NCBI RefSeq assembly: GCF_900168195.1
Contig: NZ_FUYX01000003.1
Span: forward strand, 1-64,000
Length of the DNA stretch: 64,000 nucleotides
Source of the DNA: Allobosea thiooxidans
GTDB lineage: Bacteria; Pseudomonadota; Alphaproteobacteria; Rhizobiales; Beijerinckiaceae
Direction of reading: 5' to 3'
Shown piece after piece: positions 60,921 to 64,000 of this stretch (positions are counted from its first letter, which is position 1; every line of letters begins with the position of its first letter). The notes under the pieces were generated by a model. That model was not told the origin of the DNA and searched no databases. It saw nothing but the letters and a program-made list of their open reading frames with translations. The translations under genes and the position numbers were made by a program.

Positions 60921-61034
60921 CAGGGCATCGGTCCACACTCGGCGCCTCCGGCCGGCGCGGGCGTTTACAGCCGGAGCGTTCGCCCCTATCTCAAGCCTCG
61001 AAAAATTCGCTCACAAGGACGCCGCGACGGAATC

Positions 61035-62163
61035 ATGCGCCCCGAAATCCAGACGCAACTCGACAACGCCAAGCAGTCGATCGGACTGCTGAGGAGGCAT
61101 CTTTGACTGGGATCAAGCCCAGCGCCGCCTAGCGGAACTCAACGCCCTCTCGGAGGGCCCCGATTTCTGGAACGATGCCGAAGCCGCGCAGAAGCTGATG
61201 CGCGAGCGGACCTCGCTCGAAACCCAGATCGAAGGCATCACGCGACTCGAGCGCGAGCTCGACGACGCGCTGACGCTGATCGAGCTCGGCGAGATGGAAG
61301 AGGACGAGGCCACCGTCACCGAGGGCGAGCAGGCGATCAAGGCCGTGCAGGACGAAGCTGCGCGCCTGCAGGTCGAGACGCTGCTCTCGGGCGAGGCCGA
61401 CATGCTCGATACCTATATCGAGATCCATCCCGGCGCGGGCGGCACCGAGAGCCAGGACTGGGCCGAGATGCTGCTGCGCATGTACCGGCGCTGGGGCGAG
61501 CGGCGGAAGTTCAAGGTCGAGACGCTCGAATACCAGGACGGCGACACGGCCGGCATCAAGTCGGCGACGCTGCAGTTCAAGGGCCACAACGCCTATGGCT
61601 GGCTGAAGACCGAATCGGGCGTGCACCGCCTCGTGCGCATCTCGCCCTTCGATTCGAACGCCAGGCGGCAGACCTCCTTTGCCTCGGTTTGGGTCTATCC
61701 GGTCGTCGACGACCGCATCCAGATCGACGTCAAGGAATCCGACTGCCGGATCGACACCTATCGTGCCCAGGGTGCCGGCGGCCAGCACGTCAACACGACC
61801 GATTCGGCGGTGCGCATCACGCATATCCCGAGCGGCATCGCGGTGGCCTGCCAGCAGGAACGCTCGCAGCACAAGAACCGGGCCAAGGCCTGGGAGATGC
61901 TGCGCGCACGCCTCTACGAGGTCGAGCTGAAGAAGCGCGAGGAGAAGGCGAATGCCGAGGCGGCCTCCAAGACCGATATCGGCTGGGGCCACCAGATCCG
62001 CTCCTATGTGCTGCAGCCCTACCAGCTGGTGAAGGACCTGCGCACCGGCGTGAGCTCGACGGCGCCGTCCGACGTGCTCGACGGCGATCTCGACCCGTTC
62101 ATGGAGGCGTCGCTGGCCCAGCGCGTCTACGGGACGGAGGTCGAGGTCGAGGATATCGACTGA
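61035..62163 (+). CDS. prfB: Peptide chain release factor 2, with programmed +1 frameshift
   Basis: RF2 ends translation at UGA and UAA. The ATG at 61035 opens 23 codons (ending RRHL at 61103), then an in-frame TGA at 61104. Shifting forward one base resumes at GAC 61105 and continues to 62163, giving 375 residues. The second part contains SPFDS (S203-P-F205), which recognises the stop codon, and GAGGQ (246-250), which triggers peptide release. RF2 thus controls its own synthesis: low RF2 favours frameshifting. A gene finder without frameshift logic would report only a fragment. It follows PBP1A and ends at a strong terminator. Confidence 0.96.
61092..61107 (+). promoter_or_regulatory. prfB programmed frameshift site
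   Basis: AGGAGG (61092-61097), a Shine-Dalgarno-like stimulator, lies three bases before CTT TGA C (61101-61107). This is the classic RF2 recoding signal: ribosomes slip from CUU to UUU when UGA decoding is slow. Confidence 0.95.
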
Positions 62164-62181
62164 GCGAGCCGCTCGTTCCAA

Positions 62182-62216
62182 ACAAAAAAGCCGCGCATTC
62201 CGCGCGGCTTTTTTGT
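62182..62216. terminator. Bidirectional rho-independent terminator
   Basis: A perfect 15-bp stem (ACAAAAAAGCCGCGC and its complement) surrounds ATTCC, with T runs on both strands. It separates convergent prfB and the M23 peptidase gene. Confidence 0.93.
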
Positions 62217-62229
62217 TGTGGCTGGAGGC

Positions 62230-63534
62230 TCAGAGAGAGCTGGCGAGGAGCTTGCCGCCGGCACGCAGGAAACGCGTCGGGTCGACGGGCTCGTCGTTGA
62301 TGCGGGTCTCGTAATGCAGGTGAGGGCCGGTCGAGCGGCCGGTCGAGCCGACCCGTCCGACGACGGTGCCGGTCTTGACGATCTGGCCGACCGAGACGGA
62401 GATCGCCGACATGTGGGCGTAGCGCGTTGTCAGCCCGTTGGCGTGCTCGACCTCGACCATGTTGCCGTAACCGCCATTGTACTCCGCGACCACGACCTTG
62501 CCCGGGGCGGTGGCCATGATCGATGAACCGGTCTCGGCCCGGAAATCGACGCCCGTATGCATCGCCAGCCCGCGGGTGAAGGGGTCGGTGCGGTAACCGA
62601 AATTCGAGGTGAAGTCGTGGTCGCCCGCCATCGGCCGGGCCACGGGCAGCTGGCCGATCACGGCCTGCAGGCGCATCACCGAGGCGGCGCGCGGCTGCAG
62701 CGCTGCAAGGGTGGCGGCAAAGGGGCCGTCGGAGGCGTCGAGCTTGACCGGCACCAGCGGCCCGCCCATCCCGCCGGCGATGTTCGCCGCGGCGAGGCGC
62801 TCGGCGTCGAGGCCGGTTTCGGCGAGCGCGCTCCGCAGCCGCTTCTGGGTCACGACCAGGGATTCGTCCATGTCCTTCAGCGCGGCGATCTGGGCGTCTT
62901 CCGTGCCGGCCATGGCCTGGTCGAGTCTGCTCAACGCCGCCTCGACGCGCTTGGCCGGCGGCTCGGCCGGAGCCTGGCCGGACTGCCAGCCTTCGGCGGA
63001 ACCGGCCTCGGCGCCCCGCAGCGGCGGCGCCTCGGGCGCCGGCGTCGGCTTGCCGGGCATGATCGGCGCGAAGCTGGTCACGCCCGAAGCGCGGACCGGT
63101 TCGCCGGCCTTGATCACCCGGGTGCGCAGCGGCAGCTTCGCCGCCGGCAGGAGGCCGTTCGACTGGAGCGTGTCGGTCAGGGCGGCGACGAGGGACTGGC
63201 GCGATTCGAGCTCGGCCTGGCGGGTGGCGAGCTCATCGACGCGGGACTCGACGCCATCCTGGTCGAGCAGTGCGCGGCTGGCGTAGCGGTCGATATCGGC
63301 GCGCAGCGCGGCGATGCGGTCCTCATAGGCGTATTGCCGGGTCGTCTCCCGGCTGATCATCCGGGCGGCCAGGTCGTCGCGGCTGAGGATGTACCATCCG
63401 GCGGCGCCGCTGCAGGCGGTGCTGAGGGCCAGCCATGCCAGGCCGGCCAGCAGGGTCGAGCGGCGGATCGTGTAGGTCCTGTGGGTGACCAGGCCGACGG
63501 TCGAAAGGGCGGGGGCGGGGGGAGACTGATGCAT
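62230..63534 (-). CDS. M23-family metallopeptidase (LytM-type)
   Basis: This 434-residue protein has an N-terminal membrane anchor (LLAGLAWLALSTACSGAAGW), a coiled-coil region rich in Glu, Arg and Ala (about residues 75-120), and a C-terminal zinc peptidase domain. Zinc ligands lie in SNFGYRTDPFTRGLAMHTGVDF and GPHLHYE, with a catalytic His in TRYAHMS, so it looks active rather than degenerate. It would cleave peptidoglycan cross-links or activate amidases such as AmiC. The ATG at 63534 is used; another at 63570 is possible, and neither has a clear ribosome-binding site. Confidence 0.88.
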   Translation of the reverse strand: MHQSPPAPALSTVGLVTHRTYTIRRSTLLAGLAWLALSTACSGAAGWYILSRDDLAARMISRETTRQYAYEDRIAALRADIDRYASRALLDQDGVESRVDELATRQAELESRQSLVAALTDTLQSNGLLPAAKLPLRTRVIKAGEPVRASGVTSFAPIMPGKPTPAPEAPPLRGAEAGSAEGWQSGQAPAEPPAKRVEAALSRLDQAMAGTEDAQIAALKDMDESLVVTQKRLRSALAETGLDAERLAAANIAGGMGGPLVPVKLDASDGPFAATLAALQPRAASVMRLQAVIGQLPVARPMAGDHDFTSNFGYRTDPFTRGLAMHTGVDFRAETGSSIMATAPGKVVVAEYNGGYGNMVEVEHANGLTTRYAHMSAISVSVGQIVKTGTVVGRVGSTGRSTGPHLHYETRINDEPVDPTRFLRAGGKLLASSL

Positions 63535-63613
63535 ACGCGGAACCGGAAAGAACGCTGCCGATGCCGTCATTAGGAAGTATTAGGGTTAATCTTTCGCAAA
63601 TCCCGCCGCCGGA

Positions 63614-64000
63614 TCAGAGGGCGCGCGCCGCGGCGAGCACCTCCTCGGCATGGCCCTCGACCTTGACCTTGCGCCAGATGCGGGCCAGCCGGCCCTCGGC
63701 GTCGATCAGGAAGGTCGAACGCTCGATACCCATATAGCTGCGGCCATACATCTTCTTCTCGACCCAGATGCCGTAGGCGTTGGCGAGGATCTGGGTCTCG
63801 TCGGCGAGCAGCGGGAAGTCCAGCCCGTGCTTGGTCTTGAAATTGGCGTGGCGCTTCACGGAATCCGGGGAGACGCCGATCAGCTCCGTGCCGCAATCGG
63901 CGAATTCGCGGCGCAGGCGGTTGAAGTCGATGGCCTCCTGCGTGCAGGCGGGCGTGTTGTCCTTCGGATAGGCGTAGAGAACCACCTTGCGGCCGCGCAG
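63614..64000 (-). CDS. bcp: Thioredoxin-dependent peroxiredoxin, Bcp/PrxQ type (5' end beyond window)
   Basis: The window holds the last 128 residues; the N-terminus lies past 64000. The peroxidatic Cys is in KDNTPACTQEAIDF, followed by LRREFADCGTELIGVSPDSVKRHANF and the C-terminal GIERSTFLIDAEGRLARIWRKVKVEGH. It reduces hydroperoxides with thioredoxin in the cytosol. The residue five positions after the active Cys, where E. coli Bcp has its resolving Cys, is Ile; the Cys in FADCG may serve instead. The gene is followed by the M23 peptidase on the same strand. Confidence 0.9.
   Translation of the reverse strand: MRGRKVVLYAYPKDNTPACTQEAIDFNRLRREFADCGTELIGVSPDSVKRHANFKTKHGLDFPLLADETQILANAYGIWVEKKMYGRSYMGIERSTFLIDAEGRLARIWRKVKVEGHAEEVLAAARAL

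Overview
The window is GC-rich chromosomal DNA from an alphaproteobacterium of the order Hyphomicrobiales (Rhizobiales). Protein similarity by eye suggests a Bosea-like lineage, but no 16S rRNA gene is present, so the genus is a guess. Support for the order comes from an AapP-type amino-acid ATPase, a B12-dependent NrdJ, the complex I accessory protein NDUFA12, DUF2155 and DUF2865 proteins, an RNase E with a long insertion in its S1 domain, and the gene order rne / amiC / PBP1A / prfB. Nearly all of the window is dense core genome. I see no rRNA, CRISPR array, transposase or integrase gene.

Layout. 0-3.6 kb: the last gene of a general amino-acid ABC transporter, then a copper-efflux unit (CueR-type promoter, small metal-binding protein, CopA ATPase). 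3.7-6.6 kb: a two-gene ABC importer without an ATPase. 6.7-10.4 kb: a small accessory island. A truncated alpha/beta hydrolase gene is followed by two translationally coupled genes of unusual type: a GHMP-fold protein resembling beta-RFAP synthase, and a fusion of a HAM1/ITPase-like domain, a P-loop kinase and a possible winged helix. The second gene has much lower GC than its surroundings. 10.4-14.1 kb: nrdJ. 15-19 kb: NDUFA12, a secreted hydrolase divergent from a CGNR regulator across a large inverted repeat, DUF2155, a VOC protein and aat. 19.4-22.2 kb: gyrA. 22.4-26.2 kb: marC, a VOC protein, an orphan YjhX toxin-family gene between two direct repeats, an arsR/SRPBCC pair and an accessory clpP.

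26-36 kb: a secreted MetX-like hydrolase, an AsmA protein, a ferric-iron ABC pair (again without ATPase), DUF2865, MAPEG, guaB and a small secreted protein. 36-42 kb: a DHA2-type MFS exporter, a membrane protein, ppx-rlmE and glpK. 42.4 kb: tRNA-Gln(CTG). 43-45.5 kb: an amidase and an M20 peptidase. 45.8-49.2 kb: dsbA-like, aroQ, accB and accC. 49.4-53 kb: an aminotransferase and a large MscS-type channel. 53.5-62.2 kb: rne, amiC, PBP1A and prfB with its programmed +1 frameshift. The right edge holds an M23 peptidase and a partial bcp.

How the parts fit. The copper genes form one detoxification unit. The two iron-type importers need an ATPase from elsewhere. amiC, PBP1A, the M23 enzyme and MscS serve the cell envelope. 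aroQ, accBC, guaB, nrdJ, gyrA, rne, rlmE and prfB are housekeeping. The 7.38-9.97 kb gene pair is the part of the window most likely to be an undescribed system: its domains point to handling of an unusual nucleotide, but its substrate and purpose cannot be read from the sequence.
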